From Paraplanobispora takensis (lineage in GTDB: Bacteria > Actinomycetota > Actinomycetes > Streptosporangiales > Streptosporangiaceae): a stretch of DNA of 64,000 nucleotides. Below, in pieces: positions 52,323 to 60,915 of the stretch. How positions within the stretch are numbered: the first letter of the stretch is position 1; each line of letters opens with the position of its first letter. The translations under genes and the position numbers were made by a program. The stretch lies in contig NZ_BOOK01000005.1 in NCBI RefSeq assembly GCF_016863195.1, positions 62,001-126,000 on the forward strand. The letters run 5' to 3'. Below the pieces are notes generated by a model. That model had not been told where the DNA came from, made no database searches, and was given only the letters and a program-made list of their open reading frames with translations.

Positions 52323-53935
52323 GCGGGCCCTCCCGGCTCCGTCCCCTGCCCCGCCCGGCGCCCGCCCAGGGAGTCGGCAGGCTGCCGGTCGGACGGTGGT
52401 TCCTGCTCGCCGGGTCGGCCGCGGCGCTGATGATCGCGGTCACCGCCGTGATCACGGTCAGCGTGATCAGCACGACCCGCGAGGCCCGCTCGGTCGTGGT
52501 CGACGTCGTCGACCCCGCCGCGCTGAGCGCGCTCGAACTCTCCGGCGCGCTGACCACCCAGGAGAGCGCGGCCCGGGCGTACGGCAGGACCGGCGATCGG
52601 CAGCACCTCGACGACTACCGGGAGGGGATCCGCCGGGAGGGCGCCGCGCTGGCCGTGATCGACGACCTCCTGCCCCGCATGCCCGAGCGGGACGGCGTGC
52701 GCGCCGAACTCGCCGCGATCAGGGGTGCCACGGCGAGCTGGCGCAGGGAGTACGGCGACGCCGTCGTGGCCGGCGGCCGGGCCGATCCCTCGCAGGAGGT
52801 GCTGAGGGACGCCCAGCAGGCCGGCAACGTGCGCTACGCCGCGGTCCGCGCCTCCCTGACGGCGCTGGAGGAGCACCTGAAACGGCTGCACTCGGCCGCG
52901 GGCGAGCAGCTGGAGCAGGGATGGCAGCGGGTCTACTTCGCCCTCGGCGGGATCGCCGCGGTGCTGATCCTGACGGGTCTCGGTTTCGCGTTCATCGTCC
53001 GCTACGCCGTACTGCGCCCGGTGGCCGAGCTCACCGGACAGGTCCGCGCGGTCGCCCAGGGCGATTTCGGGCACGCCCTGAAGGTGGAGCGTCCCGCCGA
53101 GCTCGCCGAGCTCGCCGGCCACGTGGACGCGATGCGCGGCCGCATCCTCTCGGAGTGGCAGCGGGCCAGTGAGGCGCAGGCCAAGCTCCAGGAGCAGGCG
53201 GCCGAGCTGCGGCGCTCGAACGCCGAGCTGGAGCAGTTCGCCTACGTGGCCAGCCACGACCTTCAGGAGCCGCTGCGCAAGGTGGCCAGCTTCAGCCAGA
53301 TGCTGGAGCAGCGCTACGGCGACCAGCTCGACGACCGGGCCAAGCAGTACATCGGCTTCGCGGTGGACGGCGCCAAGCGCATGCAGTCGCTCATCAGCGA
53401 CCTGCTCGACTTCTCCCGGGTGGGCAGGCTCGGCGGCGAGCGCGTCCCGGTCGACGGCGCCGTGCCGCTGAAGGAGGCGCTGAACAACCTGTCGGCCCGG
53501 ATCGAGGAGACCGGGGCGACGGTGACCCACGACGAGCTGCCCCGGGTGCTCGGCAACCGCCCCCAGCTCACCCAGCTGTTCCAGAACCTGATCGGCAACG
53601 CGCTGAAGTTCCGCTCCGACCGGGCCCCGGTCGTGCACATCGGGGTGCGCCGCGACGGGGAGATGTGGGAGTTCTCCTGCTCCGACAACGGCATCGGCAT
53701 CGACGGCAAGTACGCCGACCGGATCTTCCTGATCTTCCAGCGCCTGCACGGCCGCGACGTCTACCCCGGCACCGGGATCGGGCTCGCCCTGTGCAAGAAG
53801 ATTGTCGAATATCACGGCGGGCACATCTGGCTGGACGCCGGCGCCGGCTCTTCCGACCTCACAGAAACCGATGAATCACCGAAAAGCGGGACAACTTTCC
53901 GCTGGACCCTTCCTTCCGGAGACACGAATGAATGA
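52319..53935 (+). CDS. Membrane sensor histidine kinase (CHASE3-HAMP-HisKA-HATPase)
   Basis: 538 residues. First membrane helix about 30-55, CHASE3-like extracytoplasmic domain about 56-205 ([22 protein letters not shown]), second helix ([23 protein letters not shown]), HAMP, coil, then HisKA with [16 protein letters not shown] (phospho-His), N-box [10 protein letters not shown] and G-boxes CSDNGIGID and [18 protein letters not shown]. Relatives are cyanobacterial-phytochrome-like kinases working with Rcp1-type receivers. The ligand is unknown. The next gene overlaps by 8 bp. Confidence 0.92.
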   Translation: MSGPSRLRPLPRPAPAQGVGRLPVGRWFLLAGSAAALMIAVTAVITVSVISTTREARSVVVDVVDPAALSALELSGALTTQESAARAYGRTGDRQHLDDYREGIRREGAALAVIDDLLPRMPERDGVRAELAAIRGATASWRREYGDAVVAGGRADPSQEVLRDAQQAGNVRYAAVRASLTALEEHLKRLHSAAGEQLEQGWQRVYFALGGIAAVLILTGLGFAFIVRYAVLRPVAELTGQVRAVAQGDFGHALKVERPAELAELAGHVDAMRGRILSEWQRASEAQAKLQEQAAELRRSNAELEQFAYVASHDLQEPLRKVASFSQMLEQRYGDQLDDRAKQYIGFAVDGAKRMQSLISDLLDFSRVGRLGGERVPVDGAVPLKEALNNLSARIEETGATVTHDELPRVLGNRPQLTQLFQNLIGNALKFRSDRAPVVHIGVRRDGEMWEFSCSDNGIGIDGKYADRIFLIFQRLHGRDVYPGTGIGLALCKKIVEYHGGHIWLDAGAGSSDLTETDESPKSGTTFRWTLPSGDTNE

Positions 53936-54368
53936 CATGCGCTGGATCGACGTGCTCCTGGTCGAGGACGACCCGGGCGACGTCCTGCTGACCCGGGAGG
54001 CCTTCGAGCTCAACAAGGTCAAGAACAAGCTGCACGTCGTCAACGACGGTGAGCAGGCCATGGCGTTCCTGCGCAAGGAGGGCGACTACGCCGACGCGCC
54101 GACCCCCGACCTGATCCTGCTCGACCTCAACCTGCCCCGTAAGGACGGCCGCGAGGTGCTGCAGGACATCAAGGCCGACGACCAGCTGCGCCGGATCCCG
54201 GTGGTGGTGCTGACCACCTCCGAGGCCGAGGAGGACATCTTGCGCAGCTACAACCTGCACGCCAACGCCTACGTCTCCAAGCCGGTGGACTTCGACCAGT
54301 TCATCAGCGTGGTCCGCCGGATCGACGACTTCTTCGTGACGGTGGTGAAGCTGCCAAGTTCTATCTGA
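53928..54368 (+). CDS. Stand-alone response regulator (Rcp1-like)
   Basis: 146 residues, receiver only: [18 protein letters not shown], phospho-Asp in [21 protein letters not shown] and the lysine of [12 protein letters not shown]. No output domain, so it likely relays phosphate between the kinase and the phosphatase-receiver or another protein. ATG 53928 lies inside the 3' end of the kinase gene. Third gene of the operon. Confidence 0.92.
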   Translation: MNDMRWIDVLLVEDDPGDVLLTREAFELNKVKNKLHVVNDGEQAMAFLRKEGDYADAPTPDLILLDLNLPRKDGREVLQDIKADDQLRRIPVVVLTTSEAEEDILRSYNLHANAYVSKPVDFDQFISVVRRIDDFFVTVVKLPSSI

Positions 54369-54394
54369 CTTTTACGGGACCTCTCACTGTCTGA

Positions 54395-54410
54395 CGTGAC
54401 AGGAATCACA
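54395..54410. promoter_or_regulatory. CRP-like site upstream of the second SDH operon
   Basis: CGTGA-CAGGAA-TCACA matches TGTGA-N6-TCACA with one mismatch. A second dyad, TGTGA-N10-TCACA, is at 54426-54445. Both lie about 150-200 bp before the anchor gene and downstream of the receiver gene. Confidence 0.5.
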
Positions 54411-54591
54411 CTCAGTCAGCGAAAATGTGAGTGACGCTTCTCACACAAGTGCTGGGCCGCGTCGTAACGTATCCCCCACCGATAGGCGTGCGCCCCTGTG
54501 AGCCGGCCTGGGCCCGCTCCGGCGTGCGGCACAACTGAAACGACCCGGACCCCTTGGCGAGCAGGGTCCGTGGGAGGTGGAGAGGTCCCCG

Positions 54592-55386
54592 ATGACCCAG
54601 ACAGCGGCCGACAGTCCGGCCCCGGCCAGAAGGCAGCGCGCGCAGCTCAAAGAGCGCACCCTGCGAACCGACCAGTGGTGGCGTTATCCACTGGTCACTT
54701 TCATCATTTTCACGGCGTTCCTCGTCTACGCCACGTGGGCGATCTTCGATAACGATTTCTTCGTCGCGCCGTACCACGCGCCCTTCGCCTCGCCGTGCCT
54801 GGCGGAGGCGGTCTGCCCCGAGGAGGCGCAGCTGTTCGGCTGGGCGCCGTTCGGCGACTGGTACACCTGGCCTCCGGGCCTGCTGATCCTCGGCCTGCCG
54901 GCGGGCTTCCGCTTCACCTGCTACTACTACCGCAAGGCCTACTACCGCGCCTTCTGGCTGTCGCCTCCGGCGTGCGCCGTCAACGAGCCGCACAGCAAGT
55001 ACACCGGTGAGTCCCGTTTCCCGCTGATCCTGCAGAACATCCACCGCTACTTCTTCTACGCGGCGATCGTGGTCGGCCTGATCCTGGCCTACGACGCGGT
55101 GAAGGCGCTCATCGAGAAGCCGGCCGGGATCGGCACCTGGGTCCTGATCGGCAACGCGATCCTGATCAACCTGTACACGCTGTCGTGCCACTCCTGCCGG
55201 CACATCACCGCCGGGCGCCTGAACCACTTCTCCAAGCACCCGATCCGCTACCGCGCCTGGGGTTTCGTCTCCAAGCTCAACGCCAAGCACCAGGAACTGG
55301 CCCTGATCTCGATGTTCTCGGTCATGGGCGCCGACCTGTACGTACGGCTGGTCGCCAAGGGCGTCATCTCCTTCCCGTTCGCATAA
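54592..55386 (+). CDS. Succinate dehydrogenase membrane anchor (Sdh1-type)
   Basis: 264 residues with five membrane helices (from PLVTFIIFTAFLVYATWAIF on) and several paired Cys/His residues (CHSCRHITAGRLNHFSKHP; CAVNEPHSKY). It matches the layout of the mycobacterial Sdh1 anchor (Rv0249c type), which lacks a normal sdhC/sdhD pair. GGAGGTGGAGAGG precedes ATG 54592. First gene of the second SDH operon; sdhA and sdhB follow. Confidence 0.85.
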   Translation: MTQTAADSPAPARRQRAQLKERTLRTDQWWRYPLVTFIIFTAFLVYATWAIFDNDFFVAPYHAPFASPCLAEAVCPEEAQLFGWAPFGDWYTWPPGLLILGLPAGFRFTCYYYRKAYYRAFWLSPPACAVNEPHSKYTGESRFPLILQNIHRYFFYAAIVVGLILAYDAVKALIEKPAGIGTWVLIGNAILINLYTLSCHSCRHITAGRLNHFSKHPIRYRAWGFVSKLNAKHQELALISMFSVMGADLYVRLVAKGVISFPFA

Positions 55387-55404
55387 GGAACCGTGGAACC
55401 TCAC

Positions 55405-57309
55405 ATGGAAATCGAGCGTCACGAATACGACGTCGTCGTCATCGGCGCCGGCGGAGCGGGGCTGCGGGCCGCGATCGAGGCCCGACAGCAGGGCAAACGC
55501 ACCGCGATCGTCTGCAAGTCGCTGTTCGGCAAGGCGCACACCGTCATGGCCGAGGGCGGTGCCGCCGCGGCCATGGGCAACGTCAACAGCGACGACAACT
55601 GGATGGTGCACTTCCGCGACACCATGCGCGGCGGCAAGTTCCTCAACAACTGGCGGATGGCCGAGCTGCACGCCAAGGAGGCCCCGGACCGGGTCTGGGA
55701 GCTGGAGGCCTGGGGCGCGCTGTTCGACCGCACCAAGGACGGCAAGATCAGCCAGCGCAACTTCGGCGGCCACCAGTACCCCCGCCTGGCCCACGTCGGC
55801 GACCGCACCGGCCTGGAGATGATCCGCACCCTCCAGCAGCGCGTGGTCGCGCTGCAGCAGGAGGACGAGAAGCTGCACGGCGACCCCGAGGCCTACATCA
55901 GGGTCTTCCAGGAGTGCACGGTCACCCGCCTGCTCAAGACGGGCGACCGTCCCGGGGACGCCGTCTCCGGCGCCTTCGGCTACTGGCGGGAGAACGGCAG
56001 GTTCATCCTGTTCGACGCCCCCGCGGTCGTGCTGGCCACCGGCGGCATCGGCAAGTCCTACGTGGTCACCTCCAACTCCTGGGAGTACACCGGGGACGGC
56101 CACGCGCTGGCGCTGCTGGCCGGGGCGAAGCTGATCAACATGGAGTTCATCCAGTTCCACCCGACCGGGATGGTCTGGCCGCCGTCGGTCCGCGGCATCC
56201 TCGTCACCGAGTCCGTCCGGGGTGACGGCGGCGTGCTGCGCAACTCCGAGGGCAGGCGCTTCATGTTCGACTACATCCCGGACGTGTTCAAGGACCAGTA
56301 CGCCACCACCGAGGAGGAGGGCGACCGCTGGTACAACGACCAGGCCAACAACCGCCGTCCCCCGGAGCTGCTCCCGCGCGACGAGGTGGCGCGCGCCATC
56401 AACGCCGAGGTGAAGGCCGGGCGGGGCTCACCCCAGGGCGGCGTCTATCTGGACGTCTCCACCCGGCTCCCGGCCGCTGAGATCACCAGGCGGCTGCCGT
56501 CGATGCACCACCAGTTCAAGGAGCTGGCCGACGTCGACATCACCAAGGAGCCCATGCAGGTCGGCCCGACCTGTCACTACATCATGGGCGGCGTCGAAGT
56601 CGACGCCGACAGCGGCGCGGCGTCCGTACCCGGCCTGTTCGCCGCCGGCGAGGTCTCCGGCGGCATGCACGGCTCCAACCGGCTGGGCGGCAATTCCCTG
56701 TCCGACCTGCTGGTCTTCGGCCGCCGGGCGGGCGCCGGGGCCTCCGCCTACGTCGACGGGCTCAAGGCCCGCCCGGCGGTCTCCGAGGAGTCGGTGGCCG
56801 CGGCGCGGGCCGAGGCGACGGCCCCCCTGGAGCGCGACGGTGAGAACCCCTACGAGGTCCACCACGAACTGCAGCGGACGATGAACGAGCTGGTCGGCAT
56901 CATCCGCAAGGCCGAGGAGATCACCCAGGCCCTGGAGGCCGTGGAGAAGCTCAAGGAGCGGGCCAAGGGCGTGGGCGCGATCGGCGGCCGGATCTACAAC
57001 CCCGGCTGGCACCTCGCGCTCGACCTGCGCAACATGCTGCTGGTCTCCGAGTGCGTGGCCAAGGCCGCGCTCAAGCGCGAGGAGAGCCGCGGCGGGCACA
57101 CCCGCGACGACTTCCCCGGCATGTCCCCCGAGTGGCGGCGCAAGCTCCTGGTCTGCGGCGCCTCCGCCGACGGGTCGGACGTCACCGTCGAGGAGAAGGT
57201 CCAGCCCGCCATGCGCGACGACCTGATCAGCCTGTTCGACCGGGCCGAGCTGAAGAAGTACATCACCGAGAAAGAGCTGGCCGACTTCGACGCGCTGGTC
57301 AAGGAGTAG
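55405..57309 (+). CDS. sdhA: Succinate dehydrogenase flavoprotein subunit (Sdh1-type)
   Basis: 634 residues. FAD motif VVIGAGGAGLRAAIEAR, then KAHTVMAEGGAAAAMGN with the covalent-FAD His, HPTGMVWPPSVRGILVTESVRGDGG, HYIMGGVEVD and NRLGGNSLSDLLVFGRRAG, the usual active-site regions. Closely resembles mycobacterial Sdh1 A subunit. ATG 55405 fits the family start; GTG 55393 is an alternative. Distinct from the b558-linked SdhA at 47190-49118. Confidence 0.94.
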   Translation: MEIERHEYDVVVIGAGGAGLRAAIEARQQGKRTAIVCKSLFGKAHTVMAEGGAAAAMGNVNSDDNWMVHFRDTMRGGKFLNNWRMAELHAKEAPDRVWELEAWGALFDRTKDGKISQRNFGGHQYPRLAHVGDRTGLEMIRTLQQRVVALQQEDEKLHGDPEAYIRVFQECTVTRLLKTGDRPGDAVSGAFGYWRENGRFILFDAPAVVLATGGIGKSYVVTSNSWEYTGDGHALALLAGAKLINMEFIQFHPTGMVWPPSVRGILVTESVRGDGGVLRNSEGRRFMFDYIPDVFKDQYATTEEEGDRWYNDQANNRRPPELLPRDEVARAINAEVKAGRGSPQGGVYLDVSTRLPAAEITRRLPSMHHQFKELADVDITKEPMQVGPTCHYIMGGVEVDADSGAASVPGLFAAGEVSGGMHGSNRLGGNSLSDLLVFGRRAGAGASAYVDGLKARPAVSEESVAAARAEATAPLERDGENPYEVHHELQRTMNELVGIIRKAEEITQALEAVEKLKERAKGVGAIGGRIYNPGWHLALDLRNMLLVSECVAKAALKREESRGGHTRDDFPGMSPEWRRKLLVCGASADGSDVTVEEKVQPAMRDDLISLFDRAELKKYITEKELADFDALVKE

Positions 57310-57313
57310 AGCC

Positions 57314-58078
57314 ATGAGTTACAAGGCGAAGTTCCGCGTGTGGCGGGGCGAGGGCGGCGAGGGAAAGCTTGAGGATTTCACCGTCGAGGTGAACGAGGGC
57401 GAGGTCGTCCTCGACATCATCCACAGGCTCCAGGCCACCCAGGCGCCCGACCTGGCCGTACGGTGGAACTGCAAGGCCGGCAAGTGCGGTTCGTGCTCGA
57501 TGGAGATCAACGGCAAGCCCCGGCTCGGCTGCATGACCCGGATGTCCACCTTCGCGGAGGACGAGACGATCACCGTGACGCCCATGAGGACGTTCCCGGT
57601 GATCAAGGACCTGGTCACGGACGTGTCGTTCAACTATCAGAAGGCGCGGGAGATCCCGTCCTTCACCCCGCCGGCCGGCGTGCAGCCGGGTGAGTACCGC
57701 ATGCAGCAGATCGACGTCGAGCGGAGCCAGGAGTTCCGCAAGTGCATCGAGTGCTTCATGTGCAACAACGTCTGCCACGTGATCCGCGACCACGAGGAGA
57801 ACAAGCCCGCCTTCGCCGGGCCGCGCTTCCTGATGCGGATCGCCGAGCTGGACATGCACCCCTACGACGTGGTGGACCGCAAGGACTCCGCCCAGGAGGA
57901 CCACGGCCTGGGCTACTGCAACATCACCAAGTGCTGCACCGAGGTCTGCCCCGAACACATCAAGATCACCGACAACGCGCTGATCCCGATGAAGGAGCGC
58001 GTCGTCGACCGCAAGTACGACCCGCTCGTCTGGCTGGGCGACAAGATCTTCAAGCGCTCCAGGAGCACGAAGGGCTGA
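57314..58078 (+). CDS. sdhB: Succinate dehydrogenase iron-sulfur subunit (Sdh1-type)
   Basis: 254 residues. N-terminal [2Fe-2S] cysteines in NCKAGKCGSCSMEI and LGCMTRM; C-terminal cluster cysteines in CIECFMCNNVCHVIRD and CNITKCCTEVCPEHI. ATG 57314 follows the sdhA stop by 4 nt. Completes the second SDH. Followed by a clear terminator. Confidence 0.93.
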   Translation: MSYKAKFRVWRGEGGEGKLEDFTVEVNEGEVVLDIIHRLQATQAPDLAVRWNCKAGKCGSCSMEINGKPRLGCMTRMSTFAEDETITVTPMRTFPVIKDLVTDVSFNYQKAREIPSFTPPAGVQPGEYRMQQIDVERSQEFRKCIECFMCNNVCHVIRDHEENKPAFAGPRFLMRIAELDMHPYDVVDRKDSAQEDHGLGYCNITKCCTEVCPEHIKITDNALIPMKERVVDRKYDPLVWLGDKIFKRSRSTKG

Positions 58079-58089
58079 GGCCCGGACCG

Positions 58090-58128
58090 CTCGCCGTACC
58101 GGCCCGCCCAGGCGGCCGGTGCGGCGAG
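58090..58128 (+). terminator. Terminator of the second SDH operon
   Basis: 15-bp stem (58090-58104 with 58114-58128, one G-U pair), 9-nt loop, followed by TTCTGCTTTT. Confidence 0.85.
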
Positions 58129-58175
58129 TTCTGCTTTTCCGGGCCTTCGCCGGCCTCCGCCGGGCGGCTCCCCCC

Positions 58176-58955
58176 TCAGGCGGCCGCGCCGCCGAAGAAG
58201 TCGGCCAGCGCCGGGGCCAGCACCTCGTCGGGCACGCCGTGCCAGTCGCCCTTGAGCGCCAGGTGGCGCCCCCTCGGAAGAGCCGCCGCCACCTCCTCGG
58301 CCCAGCCGCGCAGCCGGTCGTCGCTGGCCTCGCTGTTGACGACCAGGGCGGGCGCGGTGACGGCCTGGAGCGTCTCGCGGGAGACGGCCGCGGTGACCCG
58401 GCTGTCGTAGGCGAGCGTGTGCGCGATGCCCTCCAGCGCCGGGAAGAACGGGGCCTGCCGCATCCCCGCGGTCATCTCCTCGGGGACGCCGATGCTCCGG
58501 TGGAAGTGCTCGACCGCGTCGGCCCGGCGGCCGGCGGCGACGAGCTCGTCGATCTCGGCCGCGAGGTCGCCCTGGTCGTCCTCCTGCGGCCGGTCCAGGA
58601 CGATCGGCGGTTCGAGGAGGGAGAGCATCGGGATCGGCAGCCCGGCCGCGGCGCCGAGCAGGCCCAGGACCGCGCCGGAGGAGAAGCCGTGGACGAACGC
58701 CCGCCCGCCGGTCGCCTCGATCACCGCCGCGAGGTCCTCCACCTCCCGCTCCACCGCGTACGGCGGGGTGTCGCCGCTCTCGCCGCGCCCGCGCCGGTCG
58801 TAGGCCACCACCGTGAACCTGTCGGCGAGGTGCCGGGCCAGCGAGCCCATGGGCCCGAACCCGCGGAACCCGCCCGCCGCGTCGACCAGGACGAGCGTCG
58901 GCCCGGTCCCCGCTTTCTCGAATGCGATGCGCGTGCCATCGCGTGACGTCACCAT
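58176..58955 (-). CDS. Alpha/beta-fold hydrolase
   Basis: 259 residues. Oxyanion loop DAAGGFRGFG, YDRRGRGESG, nucleophile elbow GFSSG (Ser about residue 95), and a His in LKGDWHGVPDE near the C-terminus. Cap domain about 120-190. Substrate unknown. Likely a monocistronic gene; the strong hairpin at 59025-59058 separates it from the next gene upstream. Confidence 0.88.
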   Translation of the reverse strand: MVTSRDGTRIAFEKAGTGPTLVLVDAAGGFRGFGPMGSLARHLADRFTVVAYDRRGRGESGDTPPYAVEREVEDLAAVIEATGGRAFVHGFSSGAVLGLLGAAAGLPIPMLSLLEPPIVLDRPQEDDQGDLAAEIDELVAAGRRADAVEHFHRSIGVPEEMTAGMRQAPFFPALEGIAHTLAYDSRVTAAVSRETLQAVTAPALVVNSEASDDRLRGWAEEVAAALPRGRHLALKGDWHGVPDEVLAPALADFFGGAAA

Positions 58956-59024
58956 GGCGATCCCTTCGTCCGGCGGCCTCCGACGCTACAGAACCCCACC
59001 GACAAATCCGCGCTCCCGACCCGG

Positions 59025-59058
59025 GCGCCCGCCGTACCTCACGGGGTACGGCGGGCGC
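59025..59058 (-). terminator. Hairpin downstream of the Pro-rich secreted protein gene
   Basis: 14-bp perfect stem (59025-59038 with 59045-59058) and a 6-nt loop, about 150 bp past the stop of the 59206-60840 gene on the minus strand. Confidence 0.6.
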
Positions 59059-59115
59059 GGCAGCGGGAGCGGACGGGCAAAGGGCGGGAAGGACCGTACG
59101 ACGGGGCAGGCCGGT

Positions 59116-59205
59116 GGGGCGGCGTGGCAGAGCGCAGGCGGAGCCGTACGGCGGGCACGGATCAGGGGCGGCGTGGCAGAGGGCGGGCGGGGCCGTGCCG
59201 CGGGC
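59116..59205. repeat. 41-bp direct repeat
   Basis: Copies at 59116-59156 and 59165-59205 share GGGGCGGCGTGGCAGAG and most following bases, 49 bp apart. Non-coding, next to the stop of the Pro-rich protein gene. Confidence 0.7.
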
Positions 59206-60840
59206 CTACGGGCGCTTGCGGCGGAACAGGCCGCGCTTCTGCTTGCCCGGGCCCTTTTCGGGGAGCGGGTAGACCGCCGTGGCGCCGCCGGGCGGGACGT
59301 CCTGGGGCGGCGGACCGGCGGGCCCCTGCCACTGCGGCGGGGGCTGCTCCGGGAACCTCATCGTGCCGCCCGGACCGTCGGCCGGACCCTGGGGGCCGCC
59401 CGTGGGACCGGCCGGACCCTGGAACGGACCGCCGGCGGGATCCACCGGACCCTGGAACTGACCACCGGGAGCGTCCGCCGGACCCCGGGACGGGCCGGCC
59501 GGCGATCCACCGGGAGCGAACCAGGCGTCGGGCACGGGCGGCGGGAGGTCGGGACCCGGTCCCTGAGCGCCGGGCTGTCCGAAGTCATGTCCCGTGACCT
59601 GCGGACCGAGCGGTCCACGGTCGTGTCCGGAGCCCTGCGGCCCCGCGTCCTGGAGGCCGGGATCCTGGGGGAAGCGGTCCGAGGCGGCCGGGCCCTGCGG
59701 GGACTGCTCCTGCAGAGCGGGATCCTGCGGGAAGGGAGGGCCGGAGAAGTCGCCCAGGCCCTGCGGATGCGCGGCCGACGGGTCGCCGGGGCGCCCGTGC
59801 CCGCCCTGGTCGCCGGGAGCGGCGGGGGGCTCGAACCACGAGGACTGGCCGGGGGCCTGCGGGGCGTCGAAGCCGTAGAAGGGCTGCTCGGAGCCGGGCG
59901 GCGGCGCGTAGGCCGTCGTCTGCTGGTCGTAGAGCGTCTGGTCGTAGGCCGCCTGGTCGTAGCCCTGGGGGTACTGCTCGGGGAGGTAGCCCTCGGGGTA
60001 GACCGGGGGATACATCTGCATCGGGACGAAGCTGATGATCGGGGCGTACGCCGCGCCCCCCTGGTAGGCGGGGTGCGGGAAGCCCGCCGACGCGTACCCC
60101 GGGCCCGCCGGATAGGCGGCGGGGTCCATGGCCCGGGGCCCGGCCCGGCGGACCGCGGCGGCGTGGGCCAGGCGGCGCAGCCTGCCCTCGAAGATCAGGA
60201 TGGCGAACACCACGAGCAGGACCAGGATCAGCGCCGGGATGCCGAGCTGCTGGCTCAGCGCGGTCGTGTTGTACTCGGAGCCCGCGTTGCGGATCTCGTA
60301 CGGCACCGTGGAGGAGTCGGGCTCGAACGAGCTGGCGCCCGTCTCCGGCGTCACCGTCGGGATCGCGGTCTGCGTCGGCTGGGTGCTGGGGAACACGACG
60401 TCGGGGTCGGTGGCCGTCTCCGAGGGCACGACGGGCGGCGGCTGGACCGGGGCCGTGGTCGCCGGGGCCGGCGGCGCGGTCGTGGCGGGCGCCGTCGTGG
60501 CGGGCGCCGTCGTGGCCGGCGGCTTCGTCGTGGTCTTCGTCGGCGTGACGGTGACCGTGGCGGTCACGGTGACCTGGTCGGTCGAGGTGCTCGTGGGCTC
60601 GGGGTTGGGGTCGTCCGGGTTGTGGGTGATCGTGACGGTGACGACCGGCGTGGGGTCGCACTCCGCGGAGGGATCGACGTCGCATCCCGGGATGGAGGTG
60701 GGGCCGGCGATGACCGCCCTGGTGGAGGCGTCCGCCTGGCCGGAGCCGGCGAGCGCCCCGGCGGCGATCGTGATCATGCCGCTCAGCCCCAGGGAGAGGG
60801 CCACGGCCGAGACGGCCGCCACACGGCGAGATCTCGTCAC
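59206..60840 (-). CDS. Secreted/membrane protein with Thr/Pro stalk and Gly/Pro/Gln-rich tail
   Basis: 544 residues. Signal peptide (about 1-40, VAAVSAVALSLGLSGMITIAAGALAG), an extracytoplasmic Thr/Pro-rich stalk with repeats ATTAPATTAP, one membrane helix (about 201-220, ALILVLLVVFAILIFEG) and a long Gly/Pro/Tyr/Gln-rich C-terminus with PQGxG and QGPAG repeats that should be cytoplasmic. The tail ends in KRGLFRRKRP. GTG 60840 has GGAGG five nt upstream and a TAGAAT -10 at 60886-60881. No family recognised. Confidence 0.65.
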   Translation of the reverse strand: MTRSRRVAAVSAVALSLGLSGMITIAAGALAGSGQADASTRAVIAGPTSIPGCDVDPSAECDPTPVVTVTITHNPDDPNPEPTSTSTDQVTVTATVTVTPTKTTTKPPATTAPATTAPATTAPPAPATTAPVQPPPVVPSETATDPDVVFPSTQPTQTAIPTVTPETGASSFEPDSSTVPYEIRNAGSEYNTTALSQQLGIPALILVLLVVFAILIFEGRLRRLAHAAAVRRAGPRAMDPAAYPAGPGYASAGFPHPAYQGGAAYAPIISFVPMQMYPPVYPEGYLPEQYPQGYDQAAYDQTLYDQQTTAYAPPPGSEQPFYGFDAPQAPGQSSWFEPPAAPGDQGGHGRPGDPSAAHPQGLGDFSGPPFPQDPALQEQSPQGPAASDRFPQDPGLQDAGPQGSGHDRGPLGPQVTGHDFGQPGAQGPGPDLPPPVPDAWFAPGGSPAGPSRGPADAPGGQFQGPVDPAGGPFQGPAGPTGGPQGPADGPGGTMRFPEQPPPQWQGPAGPPPQDVPPGGATAVYPLPEKGPGKQKRGLFRRKRP

Positions 60841-60880
60841 CGACGCCTCCGTGAAATCCCGCACTTCTCAGGTCGAGGAA

Positions 60881-60886
60881 ATTCTA
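60881..60886 (-). promoter_or_regulatory. -10 hexamer for the Pro-rich secreted protein gene
   Basis: TAGAAT on the minus strand (60886-60881), inside an unusually AT-rich 40-bp stretch, about 40 bp before GTG 60840. Confidence 0.45.
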
Positions 60887-60915
60887 GTGCGGTAAAAATA
60901 ACAGCAAAGCACCTT

